64,000 bases of DNA from Pseudofabraea citricarpa (lineage: Eukaryota; Ascomycota; Leotiomycetes; Helotiales; Dermateaceae): positions 186,001 to 250,000 of the forward strand of contig JAPWGK010000026.1 in NCBI GenBank assembly GCA_029641185.1, read 5' to 3'. Below are positions 49,620 through 61,507 of the stretch, one piece after another; position 1 is the first letter of the stretch, and the number at the start of each line of letters is the position of its first letter. The translations under genes and the position numbers were made by a program. The notes under the pieces are model-generated. The model saw only the letters and a list, made by a program, of their open reading frames with translations, ran no database searches and had not been told where the DNA came from.

Positions 49620-50112
49620 GACAAACTAAGCCAAAAGAATTTCTCAGGTAGCTACTCTTAGTTCCCTTCTCTGTATCATCGTTAGTCCGAGATAAGAGAT
49701 TAGTTTAAACTTACATCGCGTATCACTTATTAGCGTAAGGCTGGGATTTGAAAAGGTAGCTAAGTATTAGAACCTCCTCGTTAATAATAATAAAATATTT
49801 ATCTTTATAGCCTGCTACGATATCGGAAAAAGAAACCTGTAGACTCGCTTAAAGAGATTGCTGGTACTTATTCGACTGTATCAGAGTATAAAGTACTTAG
49901 GTAAATAAGTAAGACATATAATATAATAAAGATAAATATAGCGATAAGGAGAGAATTATCTTATAATAAGTATATTATATATAGATTTACTTATATATAC
50001 TTATATATACCTTTCTATTATATGTATATACCTTTCTATTATATGTATATACCTTTCTATTATATGTATATATCTTTCTATTATATACCTATGTATATAT
50101 ATATATTCTAAC
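49620..50112. other. AT-rich block with 21-bp tandem repeat
   Basis: AT-rich DNA without open frames. At 50011-50092 a 21-bp unit beginning CTTTCTATTATATGTATAT repeats about four times (starts at 50011, 50032, 50053, 50074). It abuts the 3' end of the next regulator gene. Confidence 0.75.
50011..50092. repeat. 21-bp tandem repeat, about 4 copies
   Basis: CTTTCT recurs at exact 21-bp spacing four times; the last unit is slightly diverged. Confidence 0.9.
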
Positions 50113-52658
50113 TCACTGGAAAACAATCTCCTGCCCGAGATCCCCCCAGCCACCTTGAGTCCAGTCAATAGTATTCAACCAATCGATCTCCTCTTCTCCC
50201 TCAGCACCACCGCCCAAGCCGACACCGACGCCCAAGCCCATGCCGACGCCAATTCCCATTCCCATGCCCACGCCGCCGATGCCGATGCCAATACCCATAT
50301 GCGTGCCGATATCCAAGCCCAGACTCTGGCTCTGATTCAGCGGCAACCTCTCAAGCCTCTCCTCAATCGCCCGCTCCCGCTCTTCCTCGCGAGGATGGCT
50401 GTTATCCAACACGCCATCGACGATCCGCTTGACGACCTTCTGCAGTTTCCAGCAGAGCCGTGAATTGCCGTCGCTGGGCCGGATCCAGGCGAGGAAGGCG
50501 ATGAACATGGTGAGGGACTGGATGGTTTCCGATTTGGAGAAGCGCAGCTTCTCCTTTCCCTCCTTTGCGGTGCTGGAGTTGAGGAGCGCGATGCAGAGGA
50601 CGCCTGCTGAGGGGATGCCGTAGCATACTACCTATGTTCCTTCTTAGCCCTTTTTGCACGTTTTTTTGCGAGGGGAGGAAGAGAGGAGAGGGAAATTTGT
50701 ACAAGCCAGTCAAATGCATAACACCAATCTCTTAACCCGTCACGCTTCAACCATAGCGATATTACGAGATGCATCATCTCGAGCGCGATGTCTAGAAGTC
50801 GCTGCGAGGATGTATACCCCTGCTTGACAGCTAGTCGTTGCAGCAGAAAGTGGCATTGTAGCACGTCGAGGCGGATCCGGGTGACGAGGTAGATAGTCCT
50901 TGCTGGGGAGGCGTGGGTGAGGGAGGAGTATTGAAGATGTGGGGGGTAGGATGAGGAGATTTCTTCGTGGCGGGCAGTGAGGGATCTGAGTACATATTGG
51001 TAAGTTGTTAAGCAACCAAGCGAGGAAATGAAGAAAAACATACTGGATATGCTCCCACGTATAAGTGGCACCAATCCCCAAAGACAGTTCCAAAATCTCC
51101 TCGCGGATGGGGATCTGCATACACACTGACCGCAACCACGTCACGTTATAGATCTCTCGTTTCGTATTCCAGCCTTTCTCGTCGAGGTTCGCTATTGCCG
51201 TGGCGAGCTTCTCGGAGCTGCCGAACAGTTCTTCTTCGCTGAGATCGAGCGGCAGTTCCCAGCGGCAGTAGTGTCGACTGAACATTGGTGGGCGCCCGTT
51301 GAATAAGGACTCGCATTTGTCGAGGTGGTACAAAGATGCGGCCAGCGTGATGTGGTATTGTGAAAGTGGTGTTATGCGTGTGGGAGATGAGGGTGGGAGT
51401 CGATGTAGACCAGCTGTTAGGTAGGCACTTCCTACGATGCCGGAGCCAGTGCGGATGATATCGCCTTTGAAAGGAGGGAGAGTAAGTAATGCATCCTTCT
51501 TCTTTTTCCTTTTCCCATTCTTGCTTTTCTTTTTATTTCGTTTCTGCAAGAAACATCGAAAGGTCAAAAGGCTTAGAATACTCGAAAGGCTCAAAAGACC
51601 CGAAAGAAAAATAAAAAAGGGGAAGACAAGAGGATATAAGAGAACAAGTACTCACACTCATCGCTCAAGATATTACTCTGCAGCTTCCACGTATTCTTCA
51701 TCAGAATAAGCATCAACTCGTTAACCTCGCCCGTGACGCCACAGAGCTGAAGACATGCATCCGCACACTCCCTCATCTTATCACCCGCGGCATTACGACT
51801 AGCCCTGCCCTTCAGTTCAGGGAGGGGGAAGACGTCGTCCCACTCCTGGAGGTGCTTGTAGACGAAGCCAGCCCAGGCAAAGACGATGCCGACCATTTCC
51901 CAGCGCAGGAGCGAGCCGGCAAACCAGTTGCGCCAGTGGGCGCCCTCGGCGACATGCAGCGGCTTCCGCGTGTTGGCAAACAGGTCGCGCGACATCTGGG
52001 CGAGCGAAGCACGGCAGCGCTGCGCGCCCAGGTGCATGCCGTACTCGGCCCAGATCTGCGCGTGGCAGCTCTGCAGCATCGTCTGCGACAGCCACACATC
52101 CCCGATGAAGCGGTGCGAGTCGGCCATCGTCGGGCTCACCTTCTCGGACGGGAAGTGCATCAGCGTGTTGATGGCGAGCTCCATGCGTGCCCGCTCGCGC
52201 TCGCCGCTGATGCTCCCTTCGGCCAGTTTCGCATCGGGCGACTCGTCGTCCGCCTCTGCTTCGGCCTCAGCAACTTCTGACATGGCTGTCCCGAAGCTCG
52301 CTTGGTTCTCTGAGAAGACGGCCGAGAATCTCGTCGTGCCGTATGGCGTCCCAGGCTTCTGGAAAACTGTCTTGCGAGACACGGATTCGTCTATGTGGAT
52401 CCGCGGCGTCGCGAAGATGGGCGAGCATACGAGCTGACTTGGAGACTCGCTGATGCTCGTGCTGCTGGGACTTAATGGCTGTACGAATTTGTCTTGTCGC
52501 CGTGTCATGGGCGCTGGGTGATAGACGCAGCTGAGCTTTCGACGCGAGCAGCGCCCACATATGGGCGTGCTATGATCACATCGGATTTTGGCTTTGCGGC
52601 ATGATTCACAGGCCTGAGCTTGTCCATTCCTTCGCCTTCGTGATTCTGAAACTGGCAT
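50113..52658 (-). CDS. Zn(II)2Cys6 transcription factor with Gly-rich tail
   Basis: Zinc-cluster regulator. The cluster near residue 17 reads CESCRKAKIRCDHSTPIC and GRCSRRKLSC, all six cysteines present. The fungal-specific domain follows, with SQTMLQSCHAQIWAEYGM and the GSAYLTAGLHR segment typical of this family. Introns consistent with frame: 51465-51676 (donor GTAATA, joining KLQ to SGDIIRTG), about 51000-51040 (HIQ to SLTARHEE), and about 50640-50715 (FDWL to VVCYGIPSAG). The tail, about 45 residues from the end, carries a long run of alternating Gly with Ile, Val, Met or Leu, followed by an acidic/Trp-rich end (DWLNTIDW) that could be an activation segment. The exact splice at 51676 is inferred from phase and from the family pattern. 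It is the first of three leftward-reading genes (with 53300 and 54949). Confidence 0.9.
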
Positions 52659-53299
52659 TGCTTTCTTATTTTTTCCCTCTCTCGCTCAAAAGCGTGCCAA
52701 GTCCGGATTTTGCTCCGCTTGGTTCGTGTGAAGTGTCTACGACTTCAAAGTTAGCACATGCAGTACCCCGTATAAGAAAGGCAGTGTTCATGAAGTACAG
52801 ACAAGCTTTTCTAAGGTGACCAATCTTCAACGAATATTTCTCTGCCAGTTTTGAGGATGTAAGAAAATTGGAGGTTTGTGAGGTCGTCGGACTTCGAACT
52901 CCGACTTTCTCGGAGCTCGCTTAGGATAAGGAGCTATGCTTCAAGTAGCAGGTCCTCTTCGTCTACGAAAACGCAAGCTGATGTTGGCTTTCAGATGATC
53001 AACCAGAAAACAAAACTCAAGAATCACTGTATTTGCAGCTATCAAGAAGCAATTGGTTAATAAAAATATACGATGCTGCAAAAAGCATGTGATGATCCAA
53101 AGCATACCTGTCATGAATTCATAAAGATTCCTATTATATAGAGCACTCGAGGAACAGCATGTGAATTTGAAAAAGGGTGTAATAACCAGAAGTAAACAGT
53201 CATAAAACCTACATCAGTAAGAGGAAGCTGTATATTTACCCACAAAGATGCGTTATTTTTAATCTTATTACTCGTGGTAATCTGGCCTAAGCACAAACC
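52659..53299. other. spacer between regulator and oxidoreductase genes
   Basis: Promoter of the regulator and 3' flank of the oxidoreductase. AT-rich on the right half; no gene recognised. Confidence 0.5.
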
Positions 53300-54476
53300 T
53301 CAGCCCTGTCGAGCTCGCTGCTTATACATAAGATCAAACAGCCTCAAATCATTGAGCGCGTCTTCAGCTGTCGTTTTAATCTCTTCGCCAAGGACAAAAG
53401 CACAATACATCTCCTTCATCTCAACCGTATACGCATCCTCGTACGAAGAAAGGATCTCTCTGGACGTAGCCTCTCCCTTATCATTCAATTCGTGCACCTT
53501 AACAATGATAGGCAATCCCTTGATATACGGTGTATCATACTGAATACTGACCGTCTTCCTTTCGCCATAGACCGTCAAGCTCGCATCGAATCTCGGCACC
53601 TGATCAATGCCACTCTCATAGGTAACCGTAAACGGCTCGCCACTTTTCTGATTGCGGTAATTGAAGGAAGCCGTATAGAAGGGTTCATTCGTCGAGACGG
53701 CAGCGACCGACTCAGGGAATCCCAATGCTTCGCGCATCAGCGAGAGGTCGTGCGATCCTAGACTCCCCAGGAAGCGGCAGTATTTCGTATCGTCAGCTGT
53801 AGCGTCATGGTCTGGAAAAGTCTCTTTCAGGAGCCGAGAGAGGTTATCGATGCGTTGCTGCCCTGCTTCAATGGGGATATCCTCGACGACTTTGATAGCA
53901 GATGTCCCTGATTGAGACACGAAATGCGAGTTCGGCCCTACTATGTCCCGCGATCGCGCATACATGATCCGTGGGATCGAAGCCACTTCGCGCGTGAAGG
54001 CTGCTGTGAACGACGGCGCGTACCGACGCATGTATCCCACAAACACCTTCTTCCCACCTGCTGCCTTCTCGGCTGCGATGATTCGCTCCGTCGAGGGGAT
54101 CGATAGTGAGATGGGTTTCTCGATAAAGACCAACTTCCCGGCTTGTAAGGCTGCGATGCAGTGCTCCTCGTGGAATTCATCTGCTGTGAGAATGAACACG
54201 ATATCGACGTCTGCATGTTGGACCGTCTCGAGAAAGTTTTGGGTTTTATGTGGGATGTCGAATTTGGCGGCGACGTGGTCGACTGTTTTGTGAGAGATAT
54301 CGCAGATGGACACTACGGTGTACCTGAGAGGAATTTAAGTAAGTATGCAAACTGCTTCAGTGAGGTTGGCTTAGTACGTACATATGTCTGAGGAGGGCGA
54401 GGGTGGGTAGATGGATGACTTGTGCGACTTCACCAGCTCCCAGAACACCAACTCTCAAATGTCGTAGGATAGCCAT
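53300..54476 (-). CDS. Gfo/Idh/MocA-family NAD(P)-dependent oxidoreductase
   Basis: Dehydrogenase of 372 residues of the glucose-fructose oxidoreductase/inositol dehydrogenase group, probably cytosolic. The Rossmann fold begins at residue 8 with VGVLGAGEVAQ (GxGxxA-type dinucleotide motif). FIEKPISLS matches the conserved EKP block whose Lys helps catalysis. GSLGSHDLSLMREALGFP corresponds to the C-terminal domain's GxHxxD-like active-site region (here HDL). One intron, 54324-54381, splits a Met codon in the Rossmann domain. Family members oxidise sugars, inositols, or reduce carbonyl intermediates; the substrate cannot be told. It lies about 470 bp left of the amino-acid permease's stop on the same strand. 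Confidence 0.93.
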
Positions 54477-54948
54477 AATAGTTACTAGAAGCGTGGATAG
54501 AAAGGGTGGTTATGTTGTAGAGTTCTGGATGGTAAGTGGCCCGAGAAGGTTGATGTACAAGAGGGGAAGTGAGATGTGGAACCAACCTCTTGGTCAGGAC
54601 AAATGAGAATAGACCTACCTTTTTGCCTCGTTCCGACTCTAAAAACTATACAGCTTCATGATAAAAAGTTCTAGTATCAAGGTTGAAGCTTCATTTCGTC
54701 CCCCGTGTAATCTGAAAGAGCATCAATATAAGATTGACGTCGTTATCGTCGAAGCTCATGCAATTTGAGTCTAACCTAATTGGGAGCTGTCCTTGACGCC
54801 CCACTTAGTGACTGTCTCTTGATATACACACAACCATCTGCCGCGATATCTCACGAACAAATCATTACAGCTGTCCAAGGCATCAGTCAATAAAAAATCC
54901 AAGAACAAGTGAGATTAAATTATTCTACTATATAATCTAAAAAACATC

Positions 54949-56958
54949 TCAACATAGAGTTTTATATAAAATCTTCCATCGGGGCCACATGGACCGGTCG
55001 ATACGCAGGTTATTCCTGATCATATCAGCCTCGAATTCATTCCGGCCCGTCTTGAGATCTATGTCTTCAATCTTGATCCAGTTCGTCCTGTATCTGACTT
55101 TGTATCCAATGTAAGAAGCCAGCACGACAGGCATGGCAAGGTATTGTTCGAAGAAGGCCGTCGTCTGCTCAACGGCCGTTCCATTATCTCCAAGTGGGTC
55201 AACGGCTACCCAGAATTGTGCGACAAGCACGAGAGCTAAACTGATAAGTCCGACCCAGGATCCGATGGAGCCGATTGGGGATTGGTAGACCAGGTCGGAT
55301 ACGAGATTGCCTTGCGATATCCAGGCTTGACGGAATCGGATGTGAGCGAAACAGATCGAGAGCCATGTAAATACGCTGGACAAGCCTGAGATGGCAATGA
55401 GCCATGTGAAGGCTGGTCCTGCAGCTGGGGTGAGGTGTAGATAAGATAGTAAAGCAATGGCAGCCGCTATTCCTAAACTGACGAGAGGTCTTCCCTTTCG
55501 ATCAATGTATGCAAGTATCGTTGGTGCTTGACCTTGCTCTGCTAAAGCTGCAAGAGTTCTGGTGGCACCATACATAGATGAGTTGGCCACTGAGAGGACG
55601 GCGATGAGGACTACCGCATTCATCACAGAGTCTAGACCTCCAATACCAGCATCTTTGATGGCAATAATAAAGGGTGAGGCCTTCGAGTCGACACTGTCTC
55701 TGCTAATAAGGTCTGGGCTCGTGTATGGTACGAGAAGACCCATGACTCCAATACTGACCACGTAAAAGAGCACGATTCTCCAGAAGACTTGCTTGATGGC
55801 GGTGGGTAAAGATTTGCTCGGATTATGGGTCTCTGCAGCGGCAAGACCTACCAACTCGGTTCCGGCGAAGGAAAATGCTGCGGTGACGAGGACGCTGGCA
55901 AATCCTTTAAACCCATTGTTAAAAGCTCCTGGATCTGCCCAGAATTTCTGCCGTAGAGTCAGTATTGATCGATGCAAATACAAGGAACGAGGATGAAGAA
56001 AGAAAGGATTTCACTTACTCCGCCGATATATCCTGAGTCTTGTCCACCGCCGCAATTAATAATAATACCCAAAAGACTACAACTTGTGTCAGTAATACCC
56101 CAGAGACACTCAGACACGGGTACTTACATGAAGCCAATGACAGCAACAACCTTCAAGATGGAAAAGGCATATTCGGCTTCTCCAAAAGTCTTCACGCTGC
56201 AAAAATTGATTGCCACGATGGCCAGTAGAAAAAATGTGATGCTCACCCATTGTGGAATGGGAGATGACCAAAACTCTAGGGTGATTGAGGCGGCCATAAT
56301 TTCTAAAGGTAGGGTTACCAGCCACTGAAGGGCATAACTGGTATGCATTAGCAGTTGTTCAGTTGAGCCCATATCTCCCGACTTACTTCCAGCCGATGGC
56401 GAAACCCCAAGCAGGATCCAAAAATCTCGTCACAAAAGCAGAGAAGGATCCCGCCACCGGGAAGGCGACAGCCATCTCGCCCAGAGCATGTAGTGTGCAA
56501 AATAAAACGCTGCCAAAAAGAATAAACGCTAACAACAAAGACGCAGGGCCGCCCGTGGCCAGAGCACCACCACTCCCGACGAATAATCCCGTACCTACAG
56601 GCAATTGATTAGCTATAGTTAAAGGATATACGCGTCTCAACCACGTACCAATAGAGCCACCCAAGGCTATCATTTGCAAGTGACGACCTTTCAGCCTCCG
56701 TACCAGCGGAGATCCCGCCGTGTTGGAGGCGGCAGCTCTGTGGTCAAAAATCTTGCCATGGACCCCGAGCTTGATCGCTTCTTCGGCATATGGATCTGAC
56801 TGACGACGGAAGCCATCAAGAGCTCGCTGGGGCAAGCTCCTGGCGGTGGGCGGGCGTGCTATCAACGGCGTCACCGTCGAGGTAGACGCCGAGTAGAGCT
56901 TGGGAGACTCCATGTATGAGGACCTGTCCATCTTCTCGATGGGCATCTTTGGTGACAT
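54949..56958 (-). CDS. amino-acid permease (APC superfamily, YAT family)
   Basis: Plasma-membrane proton-coupled amino-acid importer with twelve helices expected. A polar N-terminus of about 90 residues precedes the family signature [26 protein letters not shown], split by the intron 56595-56648. Further marks: HALGEMAVAFPVAGSFSAF, FAGTELVGLAAAETHNP, SSMYGATRTLAALAEQGQAP and the C-terminal YKVRYRTNW. Four or more introns are needed (also near 56340-56385, 56080-56130 and 55950-56020). Start at 56958 is the first ATG in frame after an upstream stop region; a second Met follows four codons later, so the exact start is unsure. Specificity is probably broad or undetermined. The neighbouring oxidoreductase and regulator share its strand. 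Confidence 0.93.
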
Positions 56959-57238
56959 ATGGGTTTTGAGGACGATCCGGAAGCACAACCTGCGGACGGG
57001 CCTTCATATGGTCCGGGAGGAGGGAGGCTAACGAGCTAGAGAGCTAAAGAATAGCAACGTCCTGTGTCGGAGGCTTTTTTTTGTCCCTCAGTAGCTTCAC
57101 CGGGTCAAGTCATGTAGCATGTCAGCCACGTGGATGAAATGAGTAGCAGTCCCGAGAGGGCGGGAAGGCGGATGGGGGCCAATCTGGCTAAAACCGTATG
57201 TTAGAGATAGGAGAAATGAGCAGATACGACAGACAGGC

Positions 57239-57288
57239 AGCACTCTGCACTCTGCACTCTGCACTCTGGGCTCTGGGCTCTGGGCTCA
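57239..57288. repeat. 7-bp tandem repeat, CTCTGCA then CTCTGGG units
   Basis: Four units of CTCTGCA switch to three of CTCTGGG. Confidence 0.9.
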
Positions 57289-58173
57289 GCTCGTCGCACG
57301 CAGCACTCAGGACGAGACGGCACGGCGCCCTTGGGAGTCTTGGGAGTTGAATTTGGGGGGGGGAGGTTGGAGATGTTGGTGGTGGTGTTGGTGTTGGTGT
57401 TGGAGGTCGAGATTGAAGTGCAGTTCAGGTCAATACAATATCAGACCACCGGCCCTCCAGCAGCACCGCTATGCGAGAGTGGGAACTCGGCATCGACTGT
57501 TGCCAATAGCAATAGCGATAGCGGTGGCCGGGCTGGAGCTCTGAATGGAGACGTGCCAGCCCCTCTCTCTCCCCTTGACGCCGCCCATGGAGATGCTCTT
57601 ATCGTCAGGGTTCTCGCACGCGACCCCATCGGTCGATCGACATGCAAAAGCTGCAAGACGAGCTTGGCCGTCCAAGTGCGATATCCGACTGCGATGGTGA
57701 CATTTCTCGTTTGCTGTGCTGGGGCGGCGGGCGGAAGCCGAGTCCGGACAGGCTGTTGGGGACATGCGACTGGAGGCAGTAGTGGAGGGGCAGCTGGAAC
57801 GTTGAGGCGTGTTGTAACTTGTTGCACATGCTGGAAGATAATTTAACGTGATTGTACCTGCATGGTGGTGCTGATGCCCAGTCAGAAGCTTTAAGCTCCA
57901 GAGCCAATTCTGACAGGTCCTCACAAGCTGTGATAGAACAACGACGGCCGAGCGAATGGCATGTGCGCAACTCTCCGCCACGGCTGCGAAAAACAACAAG
58001 CGACCGACGCATCAGGAAGGTGGATAGATGATCCGACGGCGTATTTCTGGATGATGATGGCGATGGTGATGGGTGATGTTGTTGGTTGGATGGTGGATGT
58101 AGAAGAAGAAGGAGGGGGGTTGGCTGTTGTTTCAGTCGTACCAAACGTTGTATGTGCCAGTTGATGTGCAGGT

Positions 58174-58205
58174 CGATGATGGTGATGGTGATGGTGATGG
58201 TGATG
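58174..58205. repeat. GATGGT hexamer repeat
   Basis: About five perfect copies of GATGGT in a row. Confidence 0.9.
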
Positions 58206-59251
58206 TTCCGAAACACATACTGCACACGCTGTACAGTAGTACAGTCACTTACCGTAAGTACCTTCGCTCGCACATCACTACAACGCTGGGATGACGGCGC
58301 TGTTCGGGGCGTCTGTTTGTCTGTTTAGGGAGTTTAGGGCATGGGCCAGCGCTGGATTCGGCGGAATACCCGCTGTCAACACCCCTGTGGCCACGCTGCA
58401 CCGGCCAAAAAGCCCCATCGCTTAATTGCAAATCTTCGGGCGATGCGACGGCACAGACCTTGACTGTACTTGACTGACCTTTCGCTCCTCCAAAAGCTTC
58501 CATCACTCATCCCTTATTCATGGAGACGCGCTCGCTTCCCGATTATTGATCATCCCCGCCTGTCATCAGAATGGAATCTTCCGAGCTGGTACCTGGTTCC
58601 CTACCTGACCGTTGCTACTGTACTGTACTTACCGTACCGTTCCCATGAATATCTGGACGACCAACCATCCATCCAACCACCCAACTCTCCGCAATCGCTG
58701 TGCATTGACGGTCTGATGCTCTCTTACACTCTCCTCTTGCCCATCCAATTATCTCTGATCCCACCCTGTCGGCCACCTCTCCATCACACGCAGAAGCCAA
58801 ATTGATGGCTGACTGGTCTCACGTCACGGCATCCCGGCAGCGTCTGCTCCAAGGCGAGCCAAGAGCCGTGCCTGAACCGTGCCAGATTCATTTAATTTGA
58901 CTTCATGAGCCTGCTGCTCCCGTATGCCCGATTCCACAGCCCTAATGGCACAGTATGTCATTGTCCTCAGTCATCATGATAGGCTATCTCTCTGCTGCTC
59001 ACATTTACCCCGTCAAGCCCCTCGAGACTTTGCACTTTGCCCTCCCGCATTCCCCTTTTTCATTCTCCCGTATCGATGTTCTGGCCAACGTCGTCCGTCA
59101 TGGGAAGTGTGGATGAGTCCAACTGAAGGCTGCCGCTGTTTTTCTTTTACTTAGCCCGGTGCCTTTCCATCTGTCGACGAGTCACCGAGGCCCCAATTGA
59201 CCTCGCTCCTTTCTTACTTTCTTTTCTGTCGAAGCGTTCTCTTTCCCCACA

Positions 59252-60530
59252 ATGCTGGATCTGATTAGACGCTTCATCAGTCAGCCTCCTGAGGCCCGAA
59301 CGTTTCGCGACGACAAGCCCACCCTCTTGGTGTCGTGGTGGTGTACAGCCTACGCCGTCACCATTATTCTGGTGCGTGTGTGCGGTCGATATGTGAGGAC
59401 GGAAAAGCTCTTCCGTGACGATGGCATCATGCTGCTGGCCATGATCCCGCTTCTGATGCGGATGTCGTTCGTGCATGTCATAATCCTGTATGGGACGAAC
59501 AACACTGTGACGACGGGGTTGACGGACCAGGATATTCGACACCGAGAAATCGGCAGCCAGCTGGTTCTGGCCTCGAGGATCATGTATGCTGCATAGTAGG
59601 TCTTGCTACTCTTCTCGTCGAAACTCTCCACTAACGAGATGCTTAGTCTGTGGGCAATTAAATACAGCGTCAGCATGTTTCTCCAGACACTGACGGGCCA
59701 TGTATGGCAGCGATCACATCACACCGTGTTGCGATACGTACATATATTCTTAGCCGTGACCTTCTTCGCAACCGTCGTCAGTGACCTGGCTGCTTGTCAG
59801 CCGTTCTCGCATTACTGGCAGGTCGTCCCAGATCCTGGACCCAAGTGCCGTCAAGGATATGCCAACTTCCTGACACTGACCATCACCAACATCATAACGA
59901 ATCTGGTGCTGGTCCTCTTTCCCATTCCTATGATCATCAGATCTAGTCTTTCTGGCAATGGGTAGGTCGCTTCTCTTTTTCCTTTTCTTTTTTTCTTTCC
60001 TTGCGGGGAGAGTTTGTCCATGCTAATAACCCCACAGGAAGGTCTCCATCATTCTGAGACTCGGCCTCCCATTGATCGGCGTCGTCTTCACCACCGGCCA
60101 GATCTCCACCGTGCTCCGGCACGCCGGCGACCAGCAGCTACGCAGTCTGCTGGCGTCAATCGATATCTTCATCGCCACAGCGACATCCAACGCCGTCGTG
60201 CTTGGGTCCCTGCTCCAAGACAAGGGGTACAAGAAGACCAAGTACAAGCACGACGCCAACGGAGCCGAGCTCCAGAAAATCAAGACGGGCGGGGGTGACA
60301 AAGGCCGAAAGGCAGCCAGGAATCGTTGGGGCAGCGATGAGGATCTCATGCGGAGCACGAGTGATAACTCAGATGTCGTGGGTATTGGAATGGATACCCT
60401 CGCGCCCCCGCAGAAGGCGCGCATGCAGGAGATTCATGTCAATCAGACGTGGGAGGTCGAGGTTGAGGAGTCGGGGCCGAAGAAAAATGTCGTGCTTCAA
60501 GATGTGAGGGAGGTTAAGGATGATGTTTAA
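59252..60530 (+). CDS. Pth11-like seven-helix membrane protein (fungal rhodopsin-like domain)
   Basis: Integral membrane protein of 383 residues after splicing, resembling the fungal Pth11-like family (rhodopsin-domain type) that often acts as G-protein-coupled or surface-sensing receptors. About seven hydrophobic segments can be seen, e.g. LLVSWWCTAYAVTIILVRVC, VHIFLAVTFFATVVSDLAAC and FLTLTITNIITNLVLVLFPI, the last with the family motif NLVLVLFPIPMI. The cytosolic C-terminus of about 110 residues is charged (Lys/Asp/Glu-rich). It lacks a CFEM domain. Introns are 59596-59646 and 59962-60037; the second has a CTAATAAC branch site. Start MLDLIRRF at 59252 follows a pyrimidine-rich leader. Receptor function is inferred from family. 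Confidence 0.85.
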
Positions 60531-61507
60531 GTAGTTGTTGCTACATTAGTGTGTAGATTCAGACGGTAGAATAATACTCACGTATATATGTGTTAGTCAA
60601 TGAGTGCTTTTGACGTTTTTGGATACTTTTTTCCCGTGGTATACTATCGATGATACTGAGCTGTTGTGAACAACAGTGAGCATTGAACATAATTACCAAA
60701 GTTTTTTTTCTGGTTGCGAGTACCAGTAATGTGTTTCAAGGACGTTATGATAGCAAGAAGCTCGTTTTGATTGTGTACCTGTGGTACGGAAGCGTAAAGT
60801 TTTATGTTTACATATGTATTACTATCAATCCTAGTATACCTAATTTCGTATAATTGAACTGCAGCTGAATACCCCGTTGACTTTAATCTGCCTTAGTAAG
60901 CTGGAAAATATGACTTTAAACACTGTTTATACTTTGTTAAGTGAAGTAAGTTGAGGTGGGGTCAATTGAGGGGCAGGTATCACTGACTAAGCAATCATGT
61001 GACTTGGTGGTCCAACCGCGATTGTGCAACAACCTCGGCGACGTCACTCTCAACGACATCTATCTCTTTCACTGTTGTGCGAACATCCATTGAGAGCCAT
61101 TCTGTGAAGAGCGCTGAAAAAAAATTCAATATCAGTTGGATTTTCTTTGTTTATCAAGCAGGTCTTGATAGTTAGACATCGTAACTGTCAATCTGGAGCT
61201 TTCTGGAGCTTTCCGAAGTTCCCCACCCGCTGCCTGTCTCTTTCCACAACCAGCTGCGAATCATCTAGCTAGCAAAACCATCCACCCACCTTCTTTGTCA
61301 TTTCTTCTTTTCGGAAACGCTACCAATTGTGATCTACGCAGCGAGTTGTTGCTACCCGGAGCAAGAAGAACAAACTTCTGTCCCAACCCAGCAGAGCAGT
61401 CAGATCTACACACGCGTAGCCGGGTAAAACACGAGCACTAGAGAGGTCAGAGCAAGCAACACGATCTGGGGAAAAGACCCAATATCTGCAAGCACAACTC
61501 TTTCAAG
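60531..61507. other. spacer before F-box gene
   Basis: AT-rich at left, then a longer 5' leader for the F-box gene with pyrimidine-rich stretches. No gene seen. Confidence 0.5.

Larger units (their letters stand above)
56959..59251. other. intergenic with short tandem repeats
   Basis: Divergent promoter region of the permease and the Pth11-like gene. It holds CTCTGCA/CTCTGGG heptamer repeats (57239-57288), a GATGGT hexamer repeat (58174-58205) and GC-rich frames on both strands without any domain. No gene supported. Confidence 0.5.

Noticed and set aside
51852..52437. Plus-strand frames of 140-180 codons opposite the third regulator
   Set aside because: They lie antisense to the conserved GC-rich exon and match no family.
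57605..58273. Long minus-strand frame over the GATGGT repeat
   Set aside because: Driven by the hexamer repeat and GC-rich composition; no domain or start context.
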